The notes below the pieces were generated by a model, which saw nothing but the letters and a program-made list of their open reading frames with translations, did not search any database and was not told where the DNA came from. From the NCBI RefSeq assembly GCF_900186835.1, contig NZ_LT906448.1:1116001-1180000 (forward strand): 64,000 nt of DNA, in the 5' to 3' direction. This DNA comes from Pasteurella dagmatis (GTDB lineage: Bacteria > Pseudomonadota > Gammaproteobacteria > Enterobacterales > Pasteurellaceae). Shown in pieces: positions 55,073 to 64,000 of the stretch. The first letter of the stretch is position 1; every line of letters starts with the position of its first letter. The translations under genes and the position numbers were made by a program.

Positions 55073-55948
55073 ATGACCGCACTTTGGCAAGACGTTATTC
55101 AAGCATTACAGGAAACTCAACCTGAGAAAAAATGCCAATTAGTCAATGCTCTTTATGATGGGCTTTTACCTACAATCAATTTTACGGAAATTGAAGATTT
55201 CCCAATAGTGACACCTGAGCAGGACATTGCAGGCTTTCCTGACAGCCCTAAATTAGTTGCGCCGAAAGATGTCCCCAAACGTGCATTTAGTACCGATGAA
55301 GGCTATGCTGCCACATTACACGCTATCGCCCATATTGAATTTAATGCCATTAACCTTGGCTTAGATGCCGCTTGGCGATTTGGTCGTTGTGCACAACAAG
55401 AATTGGGCGAGGGAATGGCGTTTATTAAAGATTGGTTACGTGTTGCTCGTGAAGAAAGCACGCATTTTAGCTTGCTTAATGCACATCTGAACCGACTTGG
55501 TTATCAATATGGCGATTTTGAAGCACACGCAGGTTTATGGGAGATGTCGCAAGCCACTGCACACGATATTTGGGAAAGAATGGCATTAGTCCCTCGAGTA
55601 CTAGAAGCTCGTGGTCTAGATGCTACTCCACTCCTACAAGACAAAATTCATCAACGCAAAGATTTCGCTGCCGTGGATATTCTAGATATTATCTTACGAG
55701 ATGAAATCGGCCACGTGGGCATTGGCAACCATTGGTATCACGCTTTATCTGCAAAGCGTGGATTAGATGCAATGCAATGTTTCAGCGATTTGCTACAAAA
55801 ATACCGCATTGTAATTTTCAAAGGTGTCATCAATACTGACGCCCGCTTACAAGCTGGATTCACCCAGTACGAACTTGATTGGATCTATGAAATAGAACAA
55901 ACCTTAAAAAGTCATATCAAATCACAAAAAGAAAGCGGTCAAAATTGA
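55073..55948 (+). CDS. DUF455 ferritin-like domain protein
   Basis: A 291-aa DUF455 protein, a ferritin-like four-helix fold. Metal-ligand motifs are HAIAHIEFNAINLGLDAAWRF (in outline, about 86-105), VAREESTHFSLLN (about 125) and LRDEIGHVGIGNHWY (about 215-229), giving Glu and His pairs as in diiron or dimanganese carboxylate proteins. The family has no assigned reaction; some plant and bacterial members are linked to tRNA or metal metabolism by context only. An uptake sequence starts one base after the ATG, so residues 2-4 (Thr-Ala-Leu) are encoded by it. It converges on valS. Confidence 0.86.
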   Translation: MTALWQDVIQALQETQPEKKCQLVNALYDGLLPTINFTEIEDFPIVTPEQDIAGFPDSPKLVAPKDVPKRAFSTDEGYAATLHAIAHIEFNAINLGLDAAWRFGRCAQQELGEGMAFIKDWLRVAREESTHFSLLNAHLNRLGYQYGDFEAHAGLWEMSQATAHDIWERMALVPRVLEARGLDATPLLQDKIHQRKDFAAVDILDIILRDEIGHVGIGNHWYHALSAKRGLDAMQCFSDLLQKYRIVIFKGVINTDARLQAGFTQYELDWIYEIEQTLKSHIKSQKESGQN

Positions 55949-55960
55949 CCGCTCTTTTTA
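55931..55960. terminator. Bidirectional terminator between the DUF455 gene and valS
   Basis: AGCGGTCAA (55934-55942) pairs with TTGACCGCT (55945-55953); CTTTTT follows on plus and TTTC-rich sequence on minus. It overlaps the DUF455 stop codon and lies 1-8 bp from the valS stop, so the two genes are packed tightly around one hairpin. Confidence 0.82.
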
Positions 55961-58825
55961 TTATAGATTTTCAATCGCTTGATACTGCTGTTTGAGTTTA
56001 TTTAACCCTTCAGCGTATTCAGCCATTTTAGCACGCTCTTTTTCAATAACCGCTGGTGGTGCTTTAGCTACGAATACTTCGTTAGAGAGTTTGTTTTCAA
56101 TACGTTGGATTTCACCGTTGTATTTTTCAATCTCTTTATTTAAACGAGCAAGTTCTGCTTCTTTATTAATAAAGCCAGCCATTGGCACGAGTAATTCTGC
56201 GTTGTTCACCAATTTCACAACTGAAAGTGGCGCTTCTTCATCCGCTGAAAGTACACGAATCGAATCCAATTTTGCCATTGCTTGGATTAAAGTGCGGTTG
56301 TTTTCTAGCGAGTTTTGATCCACATCTGAAAGATTACGCAATAATAAATCTAAGCCTTTGCTTGGTGGAATGTTGTTTTCTGCACGAATATTACGTACTG
56401 CAACAATCACTTCTTTCATCCAGTTAATTTCAGCTTCTGCTTGGTAATCTAATGCACTTTGTTCAAATTGTGGGAAAGATTGCAACATAATGGTATCACC
56501 ATTTACGCCAGCGAACTCTTTCACTTTTTGCCAAATTTCTTCAGTGATAAATGGCATTACAGGGTGTGTTAAGCGCAATAATTTTTCTAACACATTGATC
56601 AATGTTTGACTAGCACCCCGTTTTTGGGCAGAACTGCCGCTAGCAAACACAGGTTTCGTTAATTCTAAATACCAGTCACAGAATTGGTTCCAAGTGAACT
56701 CATACAATGCGGTTGCACATAAATCGAAACGGAATTGTGCTAATGCACTGCGAAAGGCTTCTACCGTGCGATTAAATTCTGACTGGATCCAACGATCCGC
56801 CACAGAATATTCCACCGAACCTTCGCTGAGATCCAATTTATCATTAGTCAACACAAAACGGCTAGCATTCCATAATTTGTTACAGAAATTGCGGTAACCT
56901 TCTAAGCGTTTCATATCCCAGTTAATATCACGACCATTAGTCGCTAACGCAGTTAATGTGAAACGTAACGCATCGGTACCGTGTTCTGCAATACCTTCAG
57001 GAAATGCTTTGACTGTTGCTTTAGAAATTTTCTCCGCCAATTGCGGCTGCATCATGTTGCCAGTGCGTTTTTCTAACAGGCTTTCCAGATCAATGCCATC
57101 AATCATATCCAATGGATCAATCACGTTACCTTTTGATTTGGACATTTTTTGTCCTTGTTCATCACGAATCAAGCCTGTTACATAAACAGTTTTGAATGGC
57201 ACTTGTGGTTTGCCGTTTTCATCTTTCACAAAATGCATTGTGAACATAATCATACGAGCAACCCAGAAGAAAATGATGTCAAAGCCCGTGATCAACACAT
57301 CTGTTGAATGGAACATTTTCAGATCTGGTGTTTGATTTGGCCAACCAAGCGTTGAGAAAGTCCATAAACCTGATGAGAACCAAGTATCCAACACGTCTTC
57401 ATCTTGTTTTAATGGTAAATCTGCAGGTAAATTGTGTTTTGCTCGCACTTCTGCTTCATCACGTGCAACATACACATTACCTTGCTCATCATACCAAGCT
57501 GGAATACGGTGTCCCCACCATAATTGACGAGAAATACACCAGTCTTGAATGTCACGCATCCAAGAGAAATAGAGATTTTCATACTGTTTTGGTACGAATT
57601 GAATTTCGCCGTCTTCTACCGCTTTCACTGCCACTTCTGCAAGCGATTTTACGCTCACATACCATTGGTCAGTTAACATTGGCTCGATTGGCACACCACC
57701 ACGGTCGCCATAAGGCACTTTCAAATCGTGTGGTTTGATTTCTTCTAATAAACCTAATTCTTCAAAATCTGCCACGATTTGTTTACGTGCCGCAAAACGT
57801 TCCATACCTTGATATTTGGCTGGAATAAGTGCGGTGTAATTTTCAAGAATTTTGCCGTCTGAACCTATAATTTCCGCTTCAGCACGGATATCTGCGTTTA
57901 AGGTCATTACGTTCACCATAGGTAATTGGTGACGTTTACCCACTTCATAGTCGTTGAAGTCGTGTGCTGGTGTAATTTTCACAACACCTGTTCCAAATTC
58001 ACGATCTACATAATCATCAGCGATAATTGGAATTTCACGATTTGCTAGTGGCAATACGACTGTTTTACCAATAAGTGATTGATAACGTTCATCTTCTGGG
58101 TGTACAGCCACAGCGGTATCACCCAACATTGTTTCAGGACGCGTTGTCGCTACCACCAAGTAATCTTTACCGTCTGCGGTTTTCGCACCGTTCGCTAATG
58201 GATAACGGAAATGCCAAAGTGAACCTTTGCTCTCTTTGTTTTCTACTTCAAGATCAGAAATCGCAGTGTGTAATTTTGGATCCCAGTTAACTAAACGTTT
58301 ACCACGATAAATTAAGCCTTCTTCGTGTAAACGAACAAACACTTCTTTTACTGCTTCAGATAAACCCTCGTCCATTGTGAAACGTTCACGATCCCAGTCG
58401 ATAGAGTTACCTAAACGACGCATTTGTTGACTGATTGTACCGCCTGAATACGCTTTCCAATCCCAGATTTTATTGATGAACGCTTCACGTCCATAATCGT
58501 GACGAGTTTTACCTTCTTCAGCGGCGATTTTACGCTCCACCACCATTTGGGTTGCAATACCCGCGTGGTCAGTACCTGTTTGCCATAATGTGTTATGCCC
58601 TTCCATACGATTGAAACGGATTAAAATATCCATCAATGTTTGCTGGAAAGCATGCCCCATATGTAGGCTACCAGTTACGTTTGGCGGTGGAATGGCAATA
58701 GAATAGCTTGGCTTTGAAGTATCTTCAGACGGTTTAAAATAACCGCTTTCTTCCCAGTGTTTATACAGGGCTTGTTCCACTGCAGATGGCGTAAAACGAT
58801 CTGCCATTTCGAAGTTTTGTGTCAT
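55961..58825 (-). CDS. valS: Valyl-tRNA synthetase
   Basis: ValS charges tRNA-Val and edits misactivated threonine. The 954-aa class I synthetase has HIGH motif [12 protein letters not shown] (about 48-59), the CP1 editing domain (with [19 protein letters not shown], about 225-243), KMSKS motif [14 protein letters not shown] (about 555), an anticodon-binding domain (about 660-815) and a C-terminal tRNA-binding coiled coil (about 885-954). Start ATG has AAAGAGAT upstream. Length matches E. coli ValS (951). In E. coli it follows holC; here holC is about 3 kb away, with four genes intervening. Confidence 0.98.
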   Translation of the reverse strand: MTQNFEMADRFTPSAVEQALYKHWEESGYFKPSEDTSKPSYSIAIPPPNVTGSLHMGHAFQQTLMDILIRFNRMEGHNTLWQTGTDHAGIATQMVVERKIAAEEGKTRHDYGREAFINKIWDWKAYSGGTISQQMRRLGNSIDWDRERFTMDEGLSEAVKEVFVRLHEEGLIYRGKRLVNWDPKLHTAISDLEVENKESKGSLWHFRYPLANGAKTADGKDYLVVATTRPETMLGDTAVAVHPEDERYQSLIGKTVVLPLANREIPIIADDYVDREFGTGVVKITPAHDFNDYEVGKRHQLPMVNVMTLNADIRAEAEIIGSDGKILENYTALIPAKYQGMERFAARKQIVADFEELGLLEEIKPHDLKVPYGDRGGVPIEPMLTDQWYVSVKSLAEVAVKAVEDGEIQFVPKQYENLYFSWMRDIQDWCISRQLWWGHRIPAWYDEQGNVYVARDEAEVRAKHNLPADLPLKQDEDVLDTWFSSGLWTFSTLGWPNQTPDLKMFHSTDVLITGFDIIFFWVARMIMFTMHFVKDENGKPQVPFKTVYVTGLIRDEQGQKMSKSKGNVIDPLDMIDGIDLESLLEKRTGNMMQPQLAEKISKATVKAFPEGIAEHGTDALRFTLTALATNGRDINWDMKRLEGYRNFCNKLWNASRFVLTNDKLDLSEGSVEYSVADRWIQSEFNRTVEAFRSALAQFRFDLCATALYEFTWNQFCDWYLELTKPVFASGSSAQKRGASQTLINVLEKLLRLTHPVMPFITEEIWQKVKEFAGVNGDTIMLQSFPQFEQSALDYQAEAEINWMKEVIVAVRNIRAENNIPPSKGLDLLLRNLSDVDQNSLENNRTLIQAMAKLDSIRVLSADEEAPLSVVKLVNNAELLVPMAGFINKEAELARLNKEIEKYNGEIQRIENKLSNEVFVAKAPPAVIEKERAKMAEYAEGLNKLKQQYQAIENL

Positions 58826-59028
58826 TTGTTATCTCTTTTAAAGTCATAAAAATAAAACTATATTTTCATGATATATTTAACTAAATCTGGATGTTGGCAC
58901 GAGATTATAAATCTTCCATATTTTATTGATTTAATCGACGTGATTTATAATTAATATTACTTAAGAGAAATTTCTCTAATTATTCAATACTAACATTACT
59001 TGAGTAATCAAGTAACTTTTACGAAAAA

Positions 59029-59421
59029 TTAAGACAAAGCGTTATCAGTAGCTTGAGATAGCTGGCTAGTAGTTTCAAGTAATTCTCTATTTACACCACT
59101 AAATTTAAAAATTCTTTTCGAAACACGCTTCCCTGTACCTGAAATTCCAAGGTTCCCGCCATCTTTTTTAACTTCAACGCCTAAATTTCCCTTACCCTCT
59201 AAATCATAATATTCTTCAATTTGAACTTCTTCTGCAAGCTCAATTCTGCGAGCTATTGCAATCTCTTGTAGTACTTTGGCATCTGCTTCTGCCATTTCCA
59301 TTCTTATCTTATTTTTTTTATGTTCATCTAATAAACTATCTACTGTTTCATTTTTATTAGAATTCTTAAACTTATCTACTACCAACGGTACAAAAGCACC
59401 TAAAATAATATTTCCAATCAT
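59029..59421 (-). CDS. Small hypothetical protein with N-terminal hydrophobic segment
   Basis: A 130-aa protein I do not recognise. The first ~15 residues (MIGNIILGAFVPLVV) are hydrophobic and could be a short membrane anchor. Residues 17-75 are strongly charged and likely helical or coiled-coil (KNSNKNETVDSLLDEHKKNK; MEMAEADAKVLQEIAIARR). Residues 75-105 are Gly/Lys-rich, and the tail ends TSQLSQATDNALS. GGGAG precedes the ATG, supporting a real gene. It lies alone between valS and an ADP-ribosylglycohydrolase gene, with about 200 bp of AT-rich gene-free DNA on either side. Confidence 0.6.
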   Translation of the reverse strand: MIGNIILGAFVPLVVDKFKNSNKNETVDSLLDEHKKNKIRMEMAEADAKVLQEIAIARRIELAEEVQIEEYYDLEGKGNLGVEVKKDGGNLGISGTGKRVSKRIFKFSGVNRELLETTSQLSQATDNALS

Positions 59422-59619
59422 AGTATTCTCCCAAAATGCAGAATGGATCTCTTATAAAAATGTGTTAATAATAAAACTATAAAATATTGTTAAAAAATTA
59501 TATAAAAAATGTAGGTATTCATTTAACTCAAACACACCACTTATATAAAGTAACGATATTCATCGAAAAACAGTTACTATCAAAATGAGCTGTTATCTCT
59601 TTTCTATTTAAAATGTCCT

Positions 59620-60393
59620 TTATACATGCTTAACCCTAGAGAGAATATCTATAAACTCTTTAGGTAAAAGCTGAATAGCTTTCGATTTAATCGCCTCTGG
59701 AATCTCTTTATAAAATGCTTCAGCAATAGATCCCGTAATTGCGGCTAAAGTATCAGAATCGCCGCCTAATGATATTGCGAGTCGAATTGCGTGTTCGAAA
59801 TCATTACTTTCTAAGAAAGCAACAATTGCCTGCGGCACCGTACCTTGGCAACTTACATCAAACCGATAAGTTGGACGAATCTCATCGCAAGTTTGATTCA
59901 AATTATAATGAAAATTTTGTTCAATAAAGTCTTTGATAAAGGATTTTGTTTTACCGATTCTTGCAAAATAAATTGCAGCGGCAGTAGCTTGTGCGCCCTT
60001 AATTCCCTCGGGGTGATTATGTGTAATTTCTGCCGATTTTTTAGCATATTCTAATACGCTTTCAATATCGTTACACAACCAACCTACTGGGGATACTCGC
60101 ATTGCTGAACCATTGCCCCAACTGTTATAAGGTTTAGGATCTGCGTTAAACTTGATCCAGTGATAAAATGTACCACCATAGCCTGCATTTGGGTATTTGT
60201 TGCACCATTTTTTCATTATAGGCACAAGATCAGCGGTAAAATTTGTTAATGCCCATTCAGCAACCGCAACGGTACAAACAGTATCATCTGTAAATCCGCA
60301 ATCTGCGGTGATAAAATCAAAATCGGTTCTTCTATAATTATTAAGTTCAAAACGAGAACCCGCGATATCGCCAATAGCAGCACCTAGTAACAT
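59620..60393 (-). CDS. ADP-ribosylglycohydrolase (DraG/ARH) family protein
   Basis: A 257-aa ARH-fold hydrolase. The binuclear Mg site motifs are present: LLGAAIGDIAGSRFE at the start, FTDDTVCTVAVAEW (about 34-47), GNGSAMRVSPVGWL (about 96-109), ITHNHPEG (about 123) and LGGDSDTLAAITGSIAEAFY (about 209-228). Such enzymes remove ADP-ribose from arginine or other sites; the closest relatives include many of unknown substrate. No partner ADP-ribosyltransferase or DarT-like toxin is visible beside it. The start has GGAGAT upstream. Confidence 0.88.
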   Translation of the reverse strand: MLLGAAIGDIAGSRFELNNYRRTDFDFITADCGFTDDTVCTVAVAEWALTNFTADLVPIMKKWCNKYPNAGYGGTFYHWIKFNADPKPYNSWGNGSAMRVSPVGWLCNDIESVLEYAKKSAEITHNHPEGIKGAQATAAAIYFARIGKTKSFIKDFIEQNFHYNLNQTCDEIRPTYRFDVSCQGTVPQAIVAFLESNDFEHAIRLAISLGGDSDTLAAITGSIAEAFYKEIPEAIKSKAIQLLPKEFIDILSRVKHV

Positions 60394-60545
60394 AAATTAA
60401 TCTCCGTATGTATTTATAAATGATTGAATGCTCAGTTTCTTAGTACAGGTTGTACATTGAATAAAATCCAAGCAACTGACTTTAATAATCGAGAGTATTA
60501 AAAAGTGTTTAAGCAACTCGAAAAAATCCACATCAAAATATAAAC

Positions 60546-60576
60546 AGTCAAAGCGACAATCAATGTCGCTTTGATT
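60546..60576 (-). terminator. Terminator after tpx
   Basis: TCAAAGCGACA (60548-60558) pairs with TGTCGCTTTGA (60564-60574) around a 5-nt loop; the T tract on the minus strand is weak (TTTATATTTT). It lies about 20 bp past the tpx stop. Confidence 0.7.
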
Positions 60577-60594
60577 CCTAAGGAGAAATAAAAA

Positions 60595-61092
60595 TTAAAG
60601 CACTGATAACGCTACTTCGTAATTTGGCTCTTGTTTAATTTCTGGCACTAACTCGCTGTGTAATACACGGTTATTTTCATCTAACACGATAACGGCACGT
60701 GCAGTTAATCCTGCTAATGGGCCTTCAACAATATCTACGCCTAATTGTTTGTGTACCTCTTTGTTACGGAAAGTGGAAGATACAGACACATTTTCAATAC
60801 CTTCTGCACCGCAGAAACGTGCTTGAGCGAAAGGTAAATCTGCGGAAACACATAATACCGCCGTATTGTCTAAATTTGCCGCTTGCTCATTGAATTTACG
60901 CACTGAAGTCGCACAAATACCTGTGTCAATACTTGGAAAAATGTTTAAAATTTTACGTTTGCCCGAGAAAGTAGCAAGCGTCACGTCTTCTAAACTACTA
61001 TTAACGGTAGTGAAATCAGCCACCACATCACCCACTTGTGGAAATGTGCCTAAAACCTCGATTGGTGTGCCTGCTAATGTAATTTTACTCAT
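60595..61092 (-). CDS. tpx: Thiol peroxidase
   Basis: Tpx is an atypical 2-Cys peroxiredoxin reducing hydrogen and alkyl peroxides with thioredoxin. The 165-aa protein (E. coli 168) has the peroxidatic Cys in [15 protein letters not shown] (about 59) and the resolving Cys in [14 protein letters not shown] (about 93). In E. coli it is periplasm-associated yet cytosol-active; there is no signal peptide here. AGAGGAAC precedes the start. Upstream lies a 142-bp inverted-repeat element that would be in or ahead of its leader. It depends functionally on TrxB, encoded 11 kb away. Confidence 0.96.
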   Translation of the reverse strand: MSKITLAGTPIEVLGTFPQVGDVVADFTTVNSSLEDVTLATFSGKRKILNIFPSIDTGICATSVRKFNEQAANLDNTAVLCVSADLPFAQARFCGAEGIENVSVSSTFRNKEVHKQLGVDIVEGPLAGLTARAVIVLDENNRVLHSELVPEIKQEPNYEVALSVL

Positions 61093-61138
61093 TATATGTT
61101 CCTCTTTTGTTTATCGGATAAAATCCCCTATCCCGCCC

Positions 61139-61280
61139 ATTTTTATTCAGATCAACACAGGGTTGTCACAATACAATGTATTTGTACGAAATCACTTGTA
61201 CGGAGCAGAAGTTGTTCAGAAAAATGAACGGCTCTTCGTTCCCACATGAGTGTTTTTTGTGCTCGCCTCTGAATAAAAAT
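61139..61280. repeat. 142-bp element bounded by 13-bp perfect inverted repeats
   Basis: ATTTTTATTCAGA (61139-61151) and its exact complement TCTGAATAAAAAT (61268-61280) bound a non-coding segment between tpx and the DIP1984 gene. Inside, GTTCA/TGAAC (near 61213-61228) can form a second hairpin and TACGAAATCACTTGTA is a partial repeat. Size and termini recall a miniature inverted-repeat element or a structured RNA. No flanking target duplication is clear. Confidence 0.45.
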
Positions 61281-61301
61281 ACCTAAAAACTGACCGCACT
61301 T

Positions 61302-61757
61302 TTACAAATCGTATTGCCAATTTGCTTGCTGAATTAAAATATCCAGTTCACGATGTGCTTTTGCCACTTGATCTGCTTTTTTGCGGATCTCTTTGATATT
61401 CACCGCTGAAAGCATTTTAATTTCACTGCGACTATAACGGTCTTGCTCTGGCAATGCAGCTTCCGCTAATTTAATTAAGATAGAATGTTCTTCTTTCAAA
61501 CGATCACGTTTCGCTAACGCTTCTACCATTTTCACTTCATTTGTTAATAAAATTTGATTATTGGCTTGGTTAATTTTCACTATCAATTTTTCTAGTTGAT
61601 CAGCGACCTCTTGATATTCCACCAATAAATCAGCAGGATGTTCAGCAGGCTTTTCACCTTCTTGGTATTTCGCATTTTGTTGTAAACGTTGATTGAGTTG
61701 CGCCAAACGACGTTGCGCATCTGCACGTTCCATTAAGGCTTCGGCTAATTTCATCAT
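61302..61757 (-). CDS. DIP1984 family protein (septicolysin-like)
   Basis: A 151-aa helical protein that starts KLAEALMERADAQRRLAQL and continues ENPADLL-like (HPADLLVEYQEVADQLEKL) and TLAEALAKRDRLKEEH-like segments, the usual pattern of DIP1984/septicolysin proteins. It is predicted to be nearly all coiled coil, with no signal peptide or membrane helix. Function is unknown; the septicolysin name comes from one Gram-positive relative and is not evidence of haemolysis. ATGATG opens the frame, with AAGGGGAA upstream. It follows holC by 6 bp, so they share a transcript. Confidence 0.8.
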   Translation of the reverse strand: MMKLAEALMERADAQRRLAQLNQRLQQNAKYQEGEKPAEHPADLLVEYQEVADQLEKLIVKINQANNQILLTNEVKMVEALAKRDRLKEEHSILIKLAEAALPEQDRYSRSEIKMLSAVNIKEIRKKADQVAKAHRELDILIQQANWQYDL

Positions 61758-61763
61758 TTCCCC

Positions 61764-62192
61764 TTATTTGGTTTGCTCTGTTGATAATTGCCAGCCAAGT
61801 TGTCTTAACTGCTTATAACGCTCACGAGCTAACACTTTCAGATTTTCTTCTACAGGAACAAAATCAATCATGTGATTAAAACTACTGACATAATCAGGGA
61901 TTTCAGTTTGCAAATTGATTAATAAATCTCGACGTTGTGCATTACGTTTTCCTTTCCAACTAATTTCAATTGGAGTCGCATAAGTCGTCACTTCACCGGA
62001 TAAATTATGTGGTACAAATTCTTCTACATCTCTTACCCACAGTGCTTCATCAATATCTAGCGCCTGTTGCTCAGTTTCACACGCGATTAGCACACGCTTA
62101 CCCAAGCGCCAAGCTGAAGCAGCTAAATCACAAGCTATTTTCTCAACTTGGGATTGTTCACTTAACAAATAAAACTGCGCATTTTTAGACAT
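61764..62192 (-). CDS. holC: DNA polymerase III subunit chi
   Basis: HolC (chi) links the clamp loader (through HolD) to single-strand binding protein at the replication fork. The protein from ATG 62192 is 142 aa, close to E. coli chi (147). It has FYLLSEQSQVEKIACDLAASAW (in outline, about 6-27), LIACETEQQALDIDEALW (about 38-55), FVPHNL and VRFVE-like VDFVP positions. The open frame extends 27 codons upstream; AGGA lies 3 bases before a Met three codons earlier and 12 before this one, so the start could be at 62201. Confidence 0.88.
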   Translation of the reverse strand: MSKNAQFYLLSEQSQVEKIACDLAASAWRLGKRVLIACETEQQALDIDEALWVRDVEEFVPHNLSGEVTTYATPIEISWKGKRNAQRRDLLINLQTEIPDYVSSFNHMIDFVPVEENLKVLARERYKQLRQLGWQLSTEQTK

Positions 62193-62317
62193 TGATAGCA
62201 TAAATCCTGACTTAAAGTATAATCTGAAGATTCTATCGAAAAAGTAGCAGAAGATAAAATGATAATTACCCAATCTTGGATTTTCTTTTCACTTTTTGCA
62301 AAATTTTTAGAAAACAG

Positions 62318-62326
62318 ACCGCACTT
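62318..62326 (-). repeat. DNA uptake signal sequence abutting the fumC CRP site
   Basis: An exact ACCGCACTT core, directly followed by the CRP-like site TATGATCTAAGTCACA, in the 168-bp gap upstream of fumC. Confidence 0.9.
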
Positions 62327-62342
62327 TATGATCTAAGTCACA
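62327..62342. promoter_or_regulatory. CRP site upstream of fumC
   Basis: TATGATCTAAGTCACA matches TGTGA-N6-TCACA except at the second base, and its spacer TCTAAG is close to the consensus TCTAGA. It lies 100 bp before the fumC ATG. CRP activation of a TCA-cycle enzyme would be expected; it is inferred from the motif. Confidence 0.6.
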
Positions 62343-62441
62343 AAACTATGTTTTGCTACTGTTGATTGATTCCACAACTAACTCTCAAGTGTTAGAATTT
62401 CATTATTATTTTTAATATTTTTTCAACAAGAGGTAATCACT

Positions 62442-63836
62442 ATGACATTTCGTATCGAAAAAGACACTATGGGTGAAGTGCAAGTTCCTGCAGATAAATA
62501 TTGGGCTGCACAAACTGAACGCTCTCGTAATAATTTCAAAATTGGCCCTGAAGCCTCTATGCCAAAAGAAATTATCGAAGCCTTTGGTTATCTAAAAAAA
62601 GCAGCTGCTTACGCAAACCATGATTTAGGTGTCTTATCTGTTGAGAAACGTGATTTAATTGCAAAAGCATGTGATGAAATTTTAGCAAATAAATTAGATG
62701 ATCAATTCCCACTCGTGATTTGGCAAACGGGTTCAGGTACACAATCCAACATGAACCTAAATGAAGTGATTTCAAACCGTGCTCATGTGTTAAATGGCGG
62801 TAAACTTGGGGAAAAATCCATTATCCATCCAAACGACGACGTAAACAAATCTCAATCATCAAATGATACTTACCCAACCGCAATGCACATCGCAGCTTAT
62901 AAAAAAGTGGTTGAAGTAACGATTCCTTGTGTTGAACGTTTGCAAAAAACCTTAGCACAAAAAGCAGAAGCATTTAAAGATGTAGTTAAAATCGGTCGTA
63001 CTCATTTAATGGATGCAACGCCATTAACATTAGGTCAAGAGTTCTCAGCTTATGCAGCACAGTTAGACTTCGGTTTACGTGCATTGAAAAATACCCTTCC
63101 ACACCTTGCACAATTAGCATTAGGTGGTACAGCCGTTGGTACAGGTTTAAATACTCCAAAAGGTTATGATGTGAAAGTGGCGGATTACATCGCAAAATTC
63201 ACTGGTTTGCCATTTATCACAGCAGAAAACAAATTTGAAGCTTTAGCAACGCACGATGCCGTTGTCGAAACTCATGGAGCATTGAAACAATTAGCCGTAT
63301 CTTTATACAAAATCGCAAATGACATCCGTTTATTAGCATCAGGTCCTCGTTCTGGTATTGGGGAAATCTTAATTCCTGAAAATGAACCAGGATCATCAAT
63401 TATGCCAGGTAAAGTTAACCCAACTCAATGTGAAGCAATGACAATGGTATGCGCACAAGTGTTAGGTAACGACACCACCATTTCATTTGCAGGTACACAA
63501 GGTCACTTCCAATTGAACGTGTTCAAACCAGTCATGGCAGCAAACTTCTTACAATCGGCACAATTGCTTGCGGATGCTTGCGTGTCATTTGATGAGCACT
63601 GTGCAGTGGGTATCGAACCTAACTTCCCACGCATCAAAAAACAACTTGATGATTCTTTAATGTTAGTAACCGCACTTAACACTCATATCGGTTATGAAAA
63701 TGCAGCGAAAATCGCAAAAACTGCACACAAAAATGGGACAACATTAAAAGAAGAAGCAATTAATTTAGGTTTATTAACTGCAGAACAATTTGATGAATGG
63801 GTTCGCCCAGAAGATATGGTAGGTAGCTTAAAGTAA
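62442..63836 (+). CDS. fumC: Fumarate hydratase class II
   Basis: FumC interconverts fumarate and malate as a stable, iron-free homotetramer. The 464-aa protein begins [19 protein letters not shown]. It has [18 protein letters not shown] (about 138-155), [17 protein letters not shown] (about 184-200; catalytic His188 region) and the superfamily signature [17 protein letters not shown] (about 316-332), with the mobile Ser. All motifs are intact. AGAGGT lies upstream of the ATG. Its CRP-like site and terminator mark a single-gene transcript. Uptake sequence at 63669-63677 lies near the 3' end. Confidence 0.98.
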   Translation: MTFRIEKDTMGEVQVPADKYWAAQTERSRNNFKIGPEASMPKEIIEAFGYLKKAAAYANHDLGVLSVEKRDLIAKACDEILANKLDDQFPLVIWQTGSGTQSNMNLNEVISNRAHVLNGGKLGEKSIIHPNDDVNKSQSSNDTYPTAMHIAAYKKVVEVTIPCVERLQKTLAQKAEAFKDVVKIGRTHLMDATPLTLGQEFSAYAAQLDFGLRALKNTLPHLAQLALGGTAVGTGLNTPKGYDVKVADYIAKFTGLPFITAENKFEALATHDAVVETHGALKQLAVSLYKIANDIRLLASGPRSGIGEILIPENEPGSSIMPGKVNPTQCEAMTMVCAQVLGNDTTISFAGTQGHFQLNVFKPVMAANFLQSAQLLADACVSFDEHCAVGIEPNFPRIKKQLDDSLMLVTALNTHIGYENAAKIAKTAHKNGTTLKEEAINLGLLTAEQFDEWVRPEDMVGSLK

Positions 63837-63878
63837 GCAACCATAAGGTTTAAAATAACTATAAAAAATTGAAATAAA

Positions 63879-63912
63879 ACAAAGGTGAGCGAAAATGCTC
63901 GCCTTTTCTTTT
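63879..63912 (+). terminator. Terminator after fumC
   Basis: AAAGGTGAGC (63881-63890) pairs with GCTCGCCTTT (63897-63906) with one G-U pair and is followed by TCTTTTTG. It lies about 45 bp beyond the fumC stop. Confidence 0.85.
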
Positions 63913-63930
63913 TGCTTTTTGATTGGTTTT

Positions 63931-63938
63931 GCTATAAT
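63931..63938 (+). promoter_or_regulatory. Probable -10 element for the gene at the right edge
   Basis: GCTATAAT contains a consensus TATAAT, 33 bp before the ATG at 63971 and just after the fumC terminator. The -35 region is T-rich and not distinct. Confidence 0.45.
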
Positions 63939-63970
63939 CAGCCTCAGTCGTGTTTAGCTATGGATAAATA

Positions 63971-64000
63971 ATGAAACTTAACACATTTTTATTTTCAATT
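63971..64000 (+). CDS. Start of a gene cut by the window edge
   Basis: Ten codons (MKLNTFLFSI) follow an ATG downstream of a TATAAT element. The Lys then hydrophobic pattern could be the beginning of a signal peptide or membrane segment, but too little is present to name it. The ribosome site (GGATAA) is modest. Confidence 0.45.
   Translation, partial: MKLNTFLFSI

Noticed and set aside
62193-62273. 27-codon upstream extension of holC
   Set aside because: It has no ribosome site and the family N-terminus begins at MSKNAQFYLL.

Overview
The window is AT-rich chromosomal DNA from a Haemophilus of the H. influenzae / H. haemolyticus group. The strongest sign is the Hin-type DNA uptake signal sequence (AAGTGCGGT / ACCGCACTT): I count at least 35 exact cores, several of them paired as inverted repeats that form transcription terminators. 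Gene content agrees: comEC/rec2 with a competence-type CRP-S site, MetX rather than MetA, an OmpA (P5) porin, the cydDC-trxB cluster, and ferrochelatase in a genus that typically needs exogenous porphyrin. I cannot fix the species from sequence alone. Almost everything is housekeeping; no prophage, insertion sequence, CRISPR array or simple-sequence phase-variation tract was seen.

Layout. 1-0.7 kb: start of a Flp pilin gene (edge of a probable tad locus), then tRNA-Leu(UAA) and tRNA-Gly(GCC). 0.9-9.7 kb (minus strand): pgsA, uvrC and an envelope block kdsB-ycaR-lpxK-msbA headed by comEC. 10-12.5 kb: dksA, pcnB, folK. 12.5-15.5 kb: metX behind tandem MetJ-like boxes, sanA, cra. 15.9-20 kb: ilvIH and an NhaC-family transporter behind a lysine riboswitch, so it is probably a lysine importer. 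20.4-25.4 kb: hns, purU, and molybdate genes modABC with divergent modE. 25.5-31.6 kb: tmRNA, a lipoprotein, hrpA and two small membrane proteins. 31.7-35 kb: grxD, a TPM-TPM-LemA cluster and ompA. 35.5-40 kb: ydiJ, menI, hemH. 40-44.4 kb: selD, then gntR, gntK and a gluconate permease, with two GntR operators and CRP sites between gntK and the permease. 44.5-48.3 kb: a two-gene accessory operon (a membrane spermidine-synthase-like protein and a sulfatase-fold phosphoethanolamine-transferase-like enzyme). 48.4-54 kb: cnoX, trxB, cydDC and the 4.5S RNA gene. 54-64 kb: tesB, a DUF455 protein, valS, a small unknown gene, an ADP-ribosylglycohydrolase, tpx, a DIP1984-family protein, holC, fumC and the start of one more gene.

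How it fits together. Several units show readable regulation: MetJ boxes for metX, a lysine riboswitch for the transporter, ModE-like sites between modA and modE, GntR plus CRP for gluconate uptake, CRP for fumC, and CRP-S for comEC. Redox and respiration genes cluster (trxB, cnoX, cydDC, hemH, grxD, tpx). The features most worth a second look are a SelD with cysteine where H. influenzae Rd is known to use selenocysteine, the lysine riboswitch assignment, a near-perfect CRP palindrome stranded at the 3' end of the transporter gene, a 142-bp inverted-repeat element upstream of tpx, an orphan minus-strand terminator between comEC and dksA, and the 44.5-48.3 kb accessory operon.
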